Shown here one piece after another: positions 1 through 10,288 of a DNA stretch of 64,000 bases. Position 1 is the stretch's first letter. Every line of letters begins with the position of its first letter. The notes under the pieces were generated by a model. The model saw only the letters and a program-made list of their open reading frames with translations. It made no database searches and had not been told where the DNA came from. The stretch covers positions 116,173-180,172 of the forward strand of contig WNNJ02001618.1 of the NCBI GenBank assembly GCA_012934845.2. The letters are read 5' to 3'. Source of the DNA: Pomphorhynchus laevis. Taxonomy: Eukaryota > Acanthocephala > Palaeacanthocephala > Echinorhynchida > Pomphorhynchidae. The translations under genes were made by a program, and so were the position numbers.

Positions 1-260
1 AGGGTATAAAGGTTGAATTTGATAATAAAACTAAACCTATATTATATTGGAATCCAAAATTACATAAAAATCCAATAAAACCTAGGTTCATATGTAGTGC
101 GTTTAAATGTACATTAAAACCACTTTCTGTCTATATGAATAAAATACTTAAAGTAATTAAAGCACATTTTAAAAAATATTGCAAGGTAATCGAAATTAAT
201 ACTGGTATAAAACACTATTTCAGTATTAATTCTACAAAAGAATTAATTGGAATCCAAAAT
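1..260 (+). pseudogene. Naiad-type Penelope-like element, RT fragment
   Basis: The plus strand encodes a piece of a Penelope-like reverse transcriptase running from GIKVEFDNK through ILYWNPKLHK (RT finger motif) to HYFSINSTKE. It matches, almost residue for residue, positions 79-157 of the 454-residue RT ORF on the minus strand at 38156-39520. The fragment starts before the window edge and stops before catalytic motif A. It is followed by a non-adjacent piece of the same family, so this is a rearranged relic rather than one element. Identification rests on comparison with the longer copy in this window. Confidence 0.85.
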
Positions 261-299
261 TACATAATTTATTGTTTACAATAAATTATTTACACATTT

Positions 300-680
300 A
301 TTGTTCATAATATTGAACAATAAATGTTAATAATAACAATAGAAAATATACATTAACCATAAACTTTATTAATAACTGCATAGATAACATAAATATAGCC
401 GGACTTTTAAATAATTCTAAAAGTATAGAAATAATAGGGTCAGATTTAAGTAAATATATTCTGACGAAAAATTTGTAATTATAACAAAGAATTAAAATCA
501 ATATGTAATGATGATATTAGAAACATCATAGAAACTGATTGCGATTTCAAAAGTCTTAATTTTGATAAAATAAATGAACATATATGCACTCATAATCGAG
601 AATTAATTAAAAACAATGAATTAATAAAGCTGCTATCAAAAGGATATAAATATTTTTTTAATATTTTTTAATGATAAATA
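300..680 (+). pseudogene. Naiad-type PLE linker fragment
   Basis: Nucleotides here match the stretch between the GIY-YIG domain and the RT in the copy at about 43540-43900, including the words NIAGLL, GSDLSKYI and LKSICNDDIRN. It is on the same strand as the preceding RT piece but comes from an earlier part of the element, so the two are separate fragments or a scrambled copy. The linker has no recognised domain of its own. Reading is disrupted. Confidence 0.75.
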
Positions 681-826
681 AATTTATTTAATTATACAAA
701 GAAAGAGATGATAAATGTGAAATAAAATTGTTCGATAAAGATCTTCTGCAAAATCTTTTTCACGTTTATTCCAGAGTCCTAGCGTAGACAGGAAAATTAT
801 AGGTTGAACGACTGTTCAACTATTCA

Positions 827-1166
827 TTATTCATTAATTAATCTCATATGTTTATGAAATATAGTTTGACTATTATGCTGTATATTATATATGTGTTGCC
901 TAAACCTAGTTTTTAACATTTGATATGTTTTTCCTATATATTGCAATCCACATGTGCATTGTATTAGATACACTACACCTGCGGTATTGCAGTTACAATT
1001 ATTATTAATATTTAATGAAAAACATTTGTTTGTCGTATTACTTACAATACAATCATTATTATTTATAACATCACAAACTATACAATTTTTTCTGTTACAT
1101 TTAAAAGATCTAAAATTGAAATCATTAGTACTTACGTATTTTTCCAATATGGTTGAGTACATGTAA
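827..1166 (-). pseudogene. Naiad-type PLE, N-terminal GIY-YIG domain fragment
   Basis: The minus strand encodes about 111 residues starting MYSTILEKYV. Clustered cysteines (FKCNRKNCIVC and further C residues) precede a GIY-YIG nuclease core, VVYLIQCTCGLQYIGKT, with the conserved arginine in KTRFRQH. It is nearly identical to the start of the 276-residue ORF at 42734-43564. In established knowledge, GIY-YIG domains nick DNA to prime PLE reverse transcription. Here the domain stands at the start of the protein, as in the Naiad clade, rather than at the end as in classical PLEs. The fragment ends after HMRLINE. Confidence 0.88.
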
Positions 1167-1375
1167 GTTTTAAGTCAATTTTTAACGTTGCTTTTTCGGT
1201 GTCACCACCTAGTTTAGTTAACTCAGACTAAACTTACAACGGGCTATCCAGCAGCATCTGACAGGGAGCTGCCCTACTTAATGACGTATTTCCTCTGATG
1301 AAATTTTATTATCTGGTGTATTTTATCCTAATATCAAGTTTTGATTATATAGTATCTTATTTTAATACAAAGTAT
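1167..1375 (-). repeat. Naiad terminal-repeat-like junction
   Basis: On the minus strand this lies between the RT C-terminus (ending at about 1376) and the GIY-YIG start codon at 1162. This is the arrangement expected where two PLE copies sit in partial tandem sharing a pseudo-LTR. It contains the sequence AGAGGAAATACGTCATTA, shared with the pLTR regions at 3.9, 38.1, 44.3 and 60.6 kb. It also holds two short hairpins: AGTTTAGT with ACTAAACT, and GGTG with CACC, the latter followed by GAAAA. Confidence 0.65.
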
Positions 1376-1560
1376 ATTATTTATTATCCATAAAATTTTT
1401 ATTATCTATAAAAATTTTCCTCAAATTATTTTAAATTTATTTATTGTATTATTGTGTTGATTTATATTTTGAACACAGTTAATAATATTATAAATGATTA
1501 TATAAGATGAATAATATAAATGATTATAAAAATGATAATTTAATAGATTTTATACAATTT
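1376..1560 (-). pseudogene. Naiad-type PLE, RT C-terminal tail
   Basis: The minus strand recalls the last residues of the Naiad RT (HNNIKNKFKLLSGKFLWMDNK in the better copies), with the conserved end at about 1378-1400. The sequence is degraded. It is the upstream partner of the tandem junction described for 1167-1375. Confidence 0.6.
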
Positions 1561-1565
1561 ATGTT

Positions 1566-3770
1566 TAGTGCTCCAAATCGCAATCGGAAGCACACTCCGT
1601 CGCATTGCTACCAAGATACTGTGTATCAGGATATCACATAAAGTAGGTGATCACCTCCGTCCATACCAACTAGGATGTTGTAAAATATGCGGAGCAGAAG
1701 CAATTGTTCACGCAGTTTGATCATTCATAATAAACTGCCAACAGCCCACAGTTGTTCTCAAAATAGACTTTCGAAATGCTTTTAACACCGTAGATCGCGG
1801 TGTTCTTCTCGAAGCAGTAAAAGAATACGTCCCAGAAGCATTTCCATATTTCCCAACTGTCTACGGCTCTAAGACACCTCTAGTTTATGAAGATCGAAAC
1901 ATTTGGTCAAAAACAGACGTTCAACAGGGCGATCCCCTTGATCCAATTGGTTTTGCTCTAGCAGTAAATTTTATTTCGCACTCCCTTCAATCCACCTTTA
2001 AAGCGTGGTACTTGGATGACGCAACTCTTGGAGGAGATTCATCTGTTGTGCTGCACGATTTGGAGACAATTTTGGCATCAGCTAACCGATCGGTCCAATT
2101 GGTTTTGCTCTAGCAGTAAATCCTATTTCGCACTCCTTTCAATCCACCTTTGAAGCGTGGTACTTGGACGACGCAGCGCTTGGAGGAGATTCATCTGTTG
2201 TGCTGCACGAATTGGAGACGATTTTGGCATCAGCTAACCGGATAGGTCTGGAGCTCAATGCAGGCAAATGTGAGCTCATGTTCCTTAATGTGCGGGAACA
2301 TGAAATCGAACAGATGACAACTACCTTTTCATCCGTAGCCCCAAACATAAAAGTGATCAATCGGGAAAGTTTGCAAATCCTAGGAAGCATTGTCTTTGAA
2401 GAGAATTCACCGAAAGATTTGGCTCAGAGCGAGGAGCAATTGATATTAATGTGCACTAGGGTTTGCGAGCGTCGTGGTCACGAGGCACTTTTCCTTGTAA
2501 AAAACTCTTTACATGCCCATACTGCTTTATAAGTTCCGTACAACTCCTTGCTTCAACATGTACGCGGAACTCTATCAGCTCGATGGTGTATTGGAAAAAT
2601 ATTTATCTCACATCACAAATTGCGCGATAACGAACGATTCTCGGCGTCAAGTTTCATTGCCCTTGCCGTTTGGTAATTTGGGGATCCGCAGGTCAGCAGG
2701 CATTGCTCTTCAGGTTTTTTTTCGTCTGTAGTGACAACGAAAAACTGCGTCGACATTCTTTTGAATAACTCTAAACATTGCCCACATTTTTAAGCTGGTA
2801 CTCAAATTGGTTGGCCAAGACGGGTCTCAGTGAGGCGCCGTCTAATAGTCATAAACAATCCGCTTGGGACACTCCCCTCGTTAAACGAGCTCATGAATCT
2901 TTAATTGAAGGCTCGGAAGACGAGGCATCTCGCGTGCGAATTATGGCGGTCTCCACAAGTGAATCTGGTGCTTGACTAAACACAGTTCCGATTGGTGCCC
3001 TGGGAACTTTGCTCGATGATGAGGTTGTGAGATCAAGCATTTCCCTAAGACTAGGCCTTCCTACATGTACTCTACACATATGTCATTGTGGAGCGTCTGT
3101 TGACGAGTCAGGACGACACGGATTAGCAAGCAGAATTTTGAGAGGCAGATTTCCCAGACACGCGGAAATAAATTCAGTGATAAGCATAGTCCTCAACACC
3201 GTCAACGCCCCAAACATTCTAGAGCCATCCAATGTATGCAGATCAAACGGTCGACGTCCTGATGGAGTCACCATTTCCCCTTGGCGTGAAGTGAAATGTT
3301 TGATGCGGGACTTTACCTGCGTGGACACCCTCGCAGCCAGCAATGTTAGGAATGCAGCCAAAGGAGCGGGCGAAGCAGCTTCATATGCCGAAAAGCGGAA
3401 ACGGCTGAAATATGCCGACTTGACCATGTCCCACATATTTTGCCCGTTTGGAGTAGAGACTTATGGATCACCGGGATCTTCCGCTTTGGCTCTTGTTAAG
3501 GATATAGGAAAAATATTGAAGCACGTTACAGGGGATTCACGTGCTACTTCATACCTCCTCCAAAACGTTAGCAACGCCATCCAACGTGGAAATGCTGTCA
3601 GCATTCTGGCGACGGCTCCAAAGGGCAAGAACATGGTAGGCTGATGGTAGCAGCGTCTTGCAAAAAGAATGACATTTCTCTACGAAGAAGATACACGTTC
3701 TCCTGTATTATCTTTTTTTAAATTATTTATATTTACATTAGAATAGAATTTATAATTAAAATTTACAATA
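1566..3770 (+). pseudogene. LINE_A: non-LTR retrotransposon with RT and REL endonuclease, 5' truncated
   Basis: Reading frames on the plus strand give reverse transcriptase motifs in order: VLKIDFRNAFNTVDR (motif A), VQQGDPLDPIGFALAV (motif B) and WYLDDATLGG (motif C, YLDD). A thumb region ending in FGNLGIRRSAG follows. The ORF at 3009-3644 then encodes a zinc-knuckle-like CHCGASVDESGRHGL and the endonuclease signature GRRPDGV followed by DFTCVDT, the pattern of a restriction-like (PD-D/EXK) nuclease. The copy lacks the N-terminus and carries several breaks and a 152-bp internal duplication. The 3' UTR runs to about 3770 and ends in A-rich DNA. The clade is not assigned; the endonuclease type is distinct from LINE_B and LINE_C here. 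Confidence 0.85.
1943..2242 (+). repeat. Tandem duplication inside LINE_A
   Basis: About 148 bp beginning CCAATTGGTTTTGCTCTAGC occurs at 1943 and again at 2095 with few differences. The repeated piece encodes the YLDD catalytic motif, so this RT has two copies of its active-site segment (YLDDATLGG, then YLDDAALGG). It is probably a local replication or unequal-exchange event after insertion. Confidence 0.9.
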
Positions 3771-3777
3771 AAAATCA

Positions 3778-3938
3778 ATTTTTATGAATTGACTAATAAA
3801 TAATATACGTAAATTTTAATAATGAATATAGGTAATCAAAAGGAACTTTATGCTATCAGATTTTAACACATATTCCTCGACCCAGCATGGCAGGGGGCCA
3901 AATACATGCCAATGACGTATTTCAAATTTGTTTTAAAT
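3778..3938 (-). repeat. Orphan Naiad pLTR fragment
   Basis: The words TTTTTATGAATTGACTAATA, CTATGCTATCAG-like and GGGGGCCAAATACATG match the 3' non-coding region of the Naiad copies at 37970-38110 and 44280-44420. No coding part is attached. It abuts the 3' end of LINE_A. Divergence from the other copies is high, and one arm of the conserved pairing is lost. Confidence 0.7.
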
Positions 3939-4640
3939 TTGAAATACAAATTTCAAATTTGTTTTATATCTTCAATTATTTTTAAGTTTTTTAAGCATTC
4001 TCGTGCTAAAAACATTTTATAATGCAAACATCGTTCTAATAATAAAAATTTTTGTGATTTGTTTTTAAAGGCACTTTGCTTTGATGATAACTCAATGTAT
4101 TAGGTTGACTTTAGCATGGAGTGAGTTTTTGTTGGCTATCTCAATAACAAAGATATCAAAGAGCCATCTGAAAGAAAATAAGCATTCCATTGTGTCATGT
4201 GTTTTGTATCATTTATCATCTAATATTACAATTAGGTGATTTACGATATGTTATGTAAATAGTGAGCGTGAAAAGTGAATAAAAAATAACATTAAGATCA
4301 ACAGAATATGATCATATGAAGTTATATTGTTGTATGTATCGTAGGCATTGCATATCACCATCGATTGTAAGTTCTTTTTGTAGACTTCTACTTACATACA
4401 AAATTATTTATCTTTCTATTCATCTTTAAACTATAATACTGACACCATTTATAATGTTGCCTTTGTTTAATGCTCTAGTATCAAGGCTGTTTAAAGTCAG
4501 ACGTTCATTATTATTTCGAGAAATAATTTCTCAAACTTTTACATTTACTTCATTCATTTTATGAAATTATTATTAAAAAATACTAATTTAGTGTCCAAAC
4601 AATTGAGTTTAAACAAAAAATAAAGTTCTACGGGTATAAA
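3939..4640. other. AT-rich stretch without recognised genes
   Basis: I see no coding signal or element boundary. It begins with a short inverted and direct repeat of CAAATTTGTTTTAAATTTG. Confidence 0.6.
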
Positions 4641-4960
4641 GTTTGTAATATATCTAGATAAAATATCGACTTATATTCAAACACTTTTGGATATCATCAG
4701 GTACAAAACAAAAACATTAGTAAAATAAAAATCAAAAACATTTTAAATAATATTTTGTAGAAGCTTATCTTGTAGAAGAGTTGGTAGTCAGCCTTCTGGC
4801 GACCTCTTCTGACGACTTCTACTATTAGATGTTGGATGAAGTTTGTCAATATGTGCGGGGTCATGTACAAGTAATGATCGTTTTGACAGATCGACGTTAT
4901 TTAAACTGTTTTGGGGTTATTTAATTGTCTTATAATTCATCGACAATTTACATTGTTTAA
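4640..4960 (-). other. Probable PLE 3' tail
   Basis: On the minus strand, CTGATGATATCCAAA, a loop, TTTGAATATAAGTCGATAT and an AT-rich run resemble the CTGANGA-hairpin-CGAAA signature found at the 3' ends of PLEs elsewhere in the window. The upstream DNA shows no clear protein domain. The motif is imperfect (CGATAT instead of CGAAAT), so the call is tentative. Confidence 0.35.
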
Positions 4961-5034
4961 GGGATATAACTGAATATGGCGTTTCTCCGTCATTCAAAGA
5001 TTTGGATCGAAATTTGTCGTAAACGGTTAGCAGG

Positions 5035-8000
5035 CCTTAAAAAGCATCTGAATCGTCATTTGTGCATTTGGTACATCGCGTACTAGGCGCATCACATCAT
5101 CGGTATGTAGATTCCATTGACACATTCTTGTTGAAACTAGCGTCAGGCTCGAATAGGCGATTCTCAGGTTCACATGTTTCTTGTTGGATGTGGTTAAAGG
5201 CCAATATTGGAAGCCGATCGAGTGAAGCTAGCATGGCTTTTGCGTTGCCACAATTAGCGCGATCGAGATGCGCTGATATAATCATGTGACCGAAATAAAG
5301 TATACCATTACGCTTGTACGGCTCATATTGCTCGCAACCCGCTTGATCATACTGTTTCCTTCGTCGTTCCATCCACCAAAGGTCTTGACTACGGTGACTG
5401 AAAACATGTACCCCGCATCTTCGACTCTGTCCCTATATTTCCTGTCATTTACATTGACAGCGTACGACGTGGCAGCGGCGAGTTGTACGTTGGCGGCGGA
5501 ATGACAGTATGCGGCTTGTTGGGGTTGGGCGACTGCAAAGTCGACCTCAAGTGGAAGGTCCCCATGAAAAAAGGATGTCTGCCGGGCGTTCGCGTAGGTC
5601 TGGGATAATTCCTTGCACTTCCAGGGCTACATCCATACGGGCTGATTGTGTGGCTGCGAATACCACGTCACGGATAGCGTTATGCCGCAGGCCTTGACAA
5701 CCCCCGTATTAGCCAGTGAGTGACTGTAGGCCTCTCTTATCCGCCAGACGCATGCAGCGTCCGCATCGATAATCCTTTTTGTACAAGGAAATCCCAAGCC
5801 ACATTCGGGCTAGGACGCAGAACTGTGGTTGAGTTAGTTTTGTTCCAGATGCCGAATTTGGGACGGCGCTAAGCCAAGCCCCAGCTTTTGGACATGACAC
5901 TGTGTGTAGTCGGGCCCGGTCTATTTCGCAAGACCACTGTAACAGCTGGGTTGAGGCAAGATTATCGATCAGCCGCGAAGTTGATGATTGACCACCCTCT
6001 GTGGACGGTATGAAGTTTGAGCCCATCCTTGTTCTTAGGGTTATCAATGCCTCAGAATAGCCAGGAAATAGTAGAGCGTCTATATTGTATATCTCTCCGA
6101 TTTGGTGCACGCTATGAATGAATGCGCTCTGGGCATGCGCAGCATTGCATCTTAGACCGAAGCGCCTAGACGGATAGGAAGTGTCATCTGTGATTTTGTA
6201 GCTTCTTGAAGTTGGCACGCGCATATTTTTTTTGAAAAGCGCTAGCAATTTGTCTGTCAAATGACTGACAAAACTTTGTTGTCATCCTTAGATCGACTGT
6301 GCGGAGGAGGTGGTTTATCCTTGACGAGGATGCGCAGTGTCGAAGTAGAAGGTATCCGACTTGAGTGTCTGGCAGCTTGGCCACTGCATCAATTGTTTGA
6401 ACCAGTGATGGAATAACATCATTAGACAGATTGTTCTCTATGAAAGACTCGTCACCTATGGGTATGTCTAGCAAATGCATGCTCCCGAAAGTGTTCTCCA
6501 AAACCACACCAGAAAGTAAGGACAGACAGGCGTTTACGGCTTCAGGCAGGCCGATTGTCTCTGTCTTTCGCCAATTACCTGGAGCTCCGTCATTTTGAAG
6601 CTCGCATCTAGCCAGCTCAGTGCGGATGCAATTGCTGATGGCGTCCCACCGACTATGCCGTCATCCAGATACCACGTGTTGAGGTTTATTCCAGGTATTT
6701 GGGATACATTTTCAATCGTTCTCTGAATGGCCAATGAGAATAGGAACGAGCCTAATGGATCTCCCTGCTAGACTCCTTTGCATGAGTTGAGAGGGTCGAG
6801 TGAGCTGAAACATAGGAGTTGCTTTGCATTTGTACGTGAAATCAAACCAGGGCAAGAGCTCTGGAACGTTTTCTCGGATCTTTAATCGTAACTGTGATCT
6901 GGACACTGAGTTGAATGCGCTTGACAGATCGATATTTACCCAGATTCAATTGGTGTCGTTGGCGTGTTGCTCGTGGCATCGTCTAACGTTGTGAACGATC
7001 CTTTCTACTGCGTTTGGGGTTGCTACCCCTAATTGTGTTAGTTGTAGCAGGCTGGCGAAGCGTTTACGGGGTTGAAGACAGATGCACTTTGAACAGAGAG
7101 CATAGAGTTTCGCCGACGGCGATTGGTCTTACACCCCGTCTTTTTTGGCGGCGCGATCAAGTTGCTCCAGTAATATAATGCGCCACTACAGGGGGTGTAA
7201 GTCCTGGAAGTAGATGGTTGATAATGTGTGTCAAATTCTCTGCTAGTGATCCTCCGCTATTGACTCGTAACATATCCTATGCTCCGGTCTTAGCTCCAGG
7301 CAGTCTGGTCCTGACGCTGAGGGGAAAGAGTTGATCGTGGCAAGGACAGTTTTACGACTTAACTATTGACAAAAGCGGATTGTTCGAGTGCTGTTTTGTA
7401 ATATTAGGGGATGAGAGTGGTTGATCTGTACAGCTTACGTAGGAGGCTGCAGTCCTTGCCGGAGTGTCTGTGCTTGTGCAGATTGGGTTGATATTCCGAC
7501 TGAAATCAGGCGCTGGGCTGCTTTCCCGTAATTTCCGTGCTTGGCCAGGCTGATTCAAGCAAGTATCGACTTGCCGTTCGGTTTGCGATTTGCATTTTTG
7601 CGTGGCATTGCTCTCACCGATGGCAAACCCGGTAAGGCGGTTGTCGCGTAGGTTCTTATTAACTCGCAAATGTGCTTTTCGATTTTATGTCGACCTTTGT
7701 AAGTTGTAGGTATCGAGCAATTAAAGCACGATTTGGAAAAAGTGCAAAAACTTCGCACATTAATCGACATCTCCGATTTGGAGCGCACGTTCATTGTGAT
7801 CACATAAGTGGGTGGATGCTGGAAACCGTGCATTAAACGGGATACGTATGACCGTTGGCGATTCTTAGCACTAGCGTGATTGAAAACACGACAGATGGCT
7901 TGAATCTTCTAATCGAACGGGCGGAATCGGTGAATTGATCTCTTCGGTGCCTAAGTTGGATTTAGCCTCTGACACATGATCAAAACAACTCTGAAAGATT

Positions 8001-8150
8001 CCTGTGCCGGAACCGGCACATCTTGAACCTCCAAACTTGTGGAAGCGAAAGCGTTCACTAAATGTCAAGGCAACGTTTCTCTGGGAGAGTTGAGAAGGAC
8101 GCTTTCCTCCTTCCATTTGTGTAGTTAATTGCTTTGTTGTTCGATTGTAT
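5035..8150 (-). pseudogene. LINE_B: REL-type non-LTR retrotransposon, decayed copy
   Basis: Read on the minus strand from 8116 downwards, broken frames reproduce the whole protein of the better copy at 40606-46912. They give an N-terminal FHKFGGSRCAG region, a linker with GRHKIEKHICELIRTY, an RT with TWYLDDGIVGGTPSAIASAL, a thumb with GYLLLRHCASSSRINHLLR, a cysteine cluster CGRCMRLADKRG, and the REL C-terminus ending NAKAMLASLDRLPI. Similarity fades at about 5040. The long acidic extension seen in the other copy is absent. Many frame changes and stops mark it as old. Flanks give no clear target-site duplication. Confidence 0.85.
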
Positions 8151-8545
8151 TTAGATATGATTTCGCATTGTAATTAGTTGTGCAAACAGTAAAGTATACG
8201 TAGTATCGGCAATTTGTAATCAGGTATTATGTAATCAGCTTGAACACTTAAAACGTTTGCGAATTAGATTCCTTTACTGTAATATGTATGTTAATTATTT
8301 CTCAAACTTTTTTTATTTCTCAAACTTATATTCAATGTTAGCAACATTACATGGTTATTGCTTGAATTATCACAAAAAGATATCTTATAACTTTACTCCT
8401 ATTAAGGAATCATATCAGCTGAGTCTACCTATTTTATGCTATATATATCAGATTAGATCAGCGAACTGAGACTACGTATTTTATACTATATATAAATAAA
8501 AAATAAAGATAAATAATTATTTTTGTATCTAAATGCCATTCCCAG
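8151..8545. other. AT-rich spacer, partly LINE_B 5' flank
   Basis: The first 100 bases may be LINE_B 5' UTR. The rest is AT-rich with two copies of a short CTGAGWCTAC-like word and no reading frame that I can support. Confidence 0.5.
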
Positions 8546-8741
8546 AAAAAAGAAATTAAATATTTCTTCGATATTTCGTTCGCTAACCGCGGACATTATC
8601 AAGAAGTATTGTAAGAGTTTTAATAACCAAGACTTATTTTCACGTTAAAATAAGTCTTGGTTATTAAAACTCTTACAATACTTCTTGATAATGTCCGCGG
8701 TTAGCGAACGAAATATCGAAGAAATATTTAATTTCTTTTTT
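8546..8741. repeat. Near-perfect 95-bp inverted repeat (palindromic mini-element 1)
   Basis: Arms 8546-8640 and 8647-8741 are exact reverse complements as far as I can check, with a 6-base centre, CACGTT. Reading outward, the right arm contains TGTCCGCGGTTAGCGAACGA followed by AATATCG and ATTTAATTTC. This resembles the hairpin-CGAAAT end shared by other PLE tails in the window. The right arm joins directly to a 5'-truncated LINE_C. The perfect identity of the arms implies a young event or gene conversion. Confidence 0.9.
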
Positions 8742-9140
8742 ACATACCACGAAAGTCGAAAAAACGCAAAGTACGCAGAAAGAATTACAAGAATTGAGCA
8801 AGCGGCATTCCACCCGATGATTTTCTCGACAGTTGGAGGAATAGGTCCTGTAGCAAACAGTGTGATTAAGCGGATTGCCGCTAGACAGGCAGAAAAAGAC
8901 GTAGATATGTATGATGACTGTCTAAGAAGAATAAAAACAAACATTTCGATATCTATTGCAAAATCAGTGTCTATGACGCTAAGGAGGAGAAATTACAAAA
9001 GTATCAATCACAACTGAGTAATAAGGATTATAACGAAGATATAGGGACAAAGATATTATATTTTGACATTTATAAGACCCATTTGAGGGTGATTACTAAT
9101 TTGAAAATAATATTTTGAATTATAAAAAAATAAAAAAAAT
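8742..9140 (+). pseudogene. LINE_C 3' end (REL C-terminus and 3' UTR)
   Basis: The plus strand encodes TYHESRKNAKYAERITRIEQAAFHP, then STVGGIGPVANSVIKRIAAR and a tail TNISISIAKSVSMTLRRR. This is the C-terminal region that follows the endonuclease in the LINE_C copies at 25.1 and 31.9 kb. The 3' UTR carries the family's stem-loop CCCATTTGAGGG at about 9084 and ends in A-rich DNA near 9140. It is 5' truncated exactly at the hairpin described at 8546-8741. Confidence 0.85.
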
Positions 9141-9229
9141 TATAAATTATAAATATTTAAAGTATAATAATAAACAATTATAAATAATAAATAATTTTGT
9201 GAACATTGCATTCATGTCTTTTTTTAGAT

Positions 9230-9412
9230 TAAAGCGGTGATTGTGGGAGAACATTATAGACATGAGAAGTATGTTTATTGAATAAAAATTGTTGAGTTTT
9301 CGACCACCAAGGCCATTATCATACAAAAATTTAAAAATATTACGTATATAACACAGAATTGATCTGGAAGAAGTCAATGTTTAAAAAATTAGGTACGAAA
9401 ACAAAATTAGGG
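9230..9412 (-). other. 3' non-coding tail of a PLE
   Basis: Downstream of the minus-strand stop at 9413 lies GACTTCTTCC, as also found after the PLE stop at 10289. Then comes TGATAATGGCCTTGGTGGTC followed by GAAAAC at 9298-9323, and later ATTCAATAAAC. The hairpin GGCC/GGTC followed by GAAA is the PLE 3' signature seen repeatedly in this window. Confidence 0.65.
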
Positions 9413-10219
9413 CTATGTAATGTTATCCACCAAATCCTTAGTTATCGGCAATTTTAAGGTCCAGTTTGGTTTGTTGCCAGTCATTGTTGGGCATGTTGTG
9501 TTTATTAATATTGCCTCTTTAACTAATCTTCGATTTAAGTCATTCTCGGTTGTTAATTTCATTGTTCCTTCTATATTGCGGAAGCGGTCCTTATAAGACA
9601 ATTTCCTGAGAGAATGGCATAATCTCGTCAACCTACGGAGGACATTTTCAAGCTCATTCACCTCATCACGTGTACACGGAAATACCGCAAGGATACAACA
9701 TTTAATAATAGGACGAATATTAATTGGGACGAAGTAATTGTATATTATTTTAAGACATAAAGCCGATGGGTTACAAAAACACCTCCAGACCACATAGCTA
9801 AGTGTCCTGATCGTTTGGATGATTCTGTCCGTGTTTAGACGACTCTTTAATGGCTTGTGCACAAGTATTCCCAAATCTCTTGTGCATTGTCCCTGCGTAA
9901 TTGTCTCGGCACCTAATTTATATTTGAAAGGAAATTTCTTATGTCCTAAGTGCATGTGGTAGCACTTGGATATATTTAAGATCAGTCCTGTATCATTACT
10001 CCACCTAACAATATTGTTTAAATCTTCCTGGAGCAGAAAACAGTCATAATACGATTGAATGCACCGCCATAACTTGAGGTCATCCGCAAACGCTAGGATA
10101 TTGCATTTTAGTCTTAGATTGTTGTATCGATCACTCATTATAGACTTGCGAAATAAAGTTTGAATCGTTTTTATTGGAGCTTTCGACCAAACGGTTCTTG
10201 TCAACAGATAAAAAATCAA
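9413..10219 (-). pseudogene. Chimeric ORF: CR1-like LINE RT fused to a PLE C-terminus
   Basis: A single 268-residue frame has three parts. The first about 30 residues read through the 3' tail of the neighbouring PLE. The middle (LAFADDLKLWR, then ISKCYHMHLGHKK, TRDLGILVHK and RRLTRLCHSLRKLSYKDRF) is the palm and thumb of a CR1/Jockey-like LINE RT (LINE_H, related to LINE_G). The last about 45 residues (RRLVKEAILIN, NKPNWTLKLPI and DLVDNIT) match the C-terminus of the PLE at 10289-11758. The open frame across two unrelated families is probably fortuitous, produced by insertion or template switching. No function is inferred. Confidence 0.75.
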
Positions 10220-10288
10220 CCAGAATTAAAATGACAGTACATAGATACAAGTTTTATACTAGGAATACCACGGAAGAAGTCCATTCGT

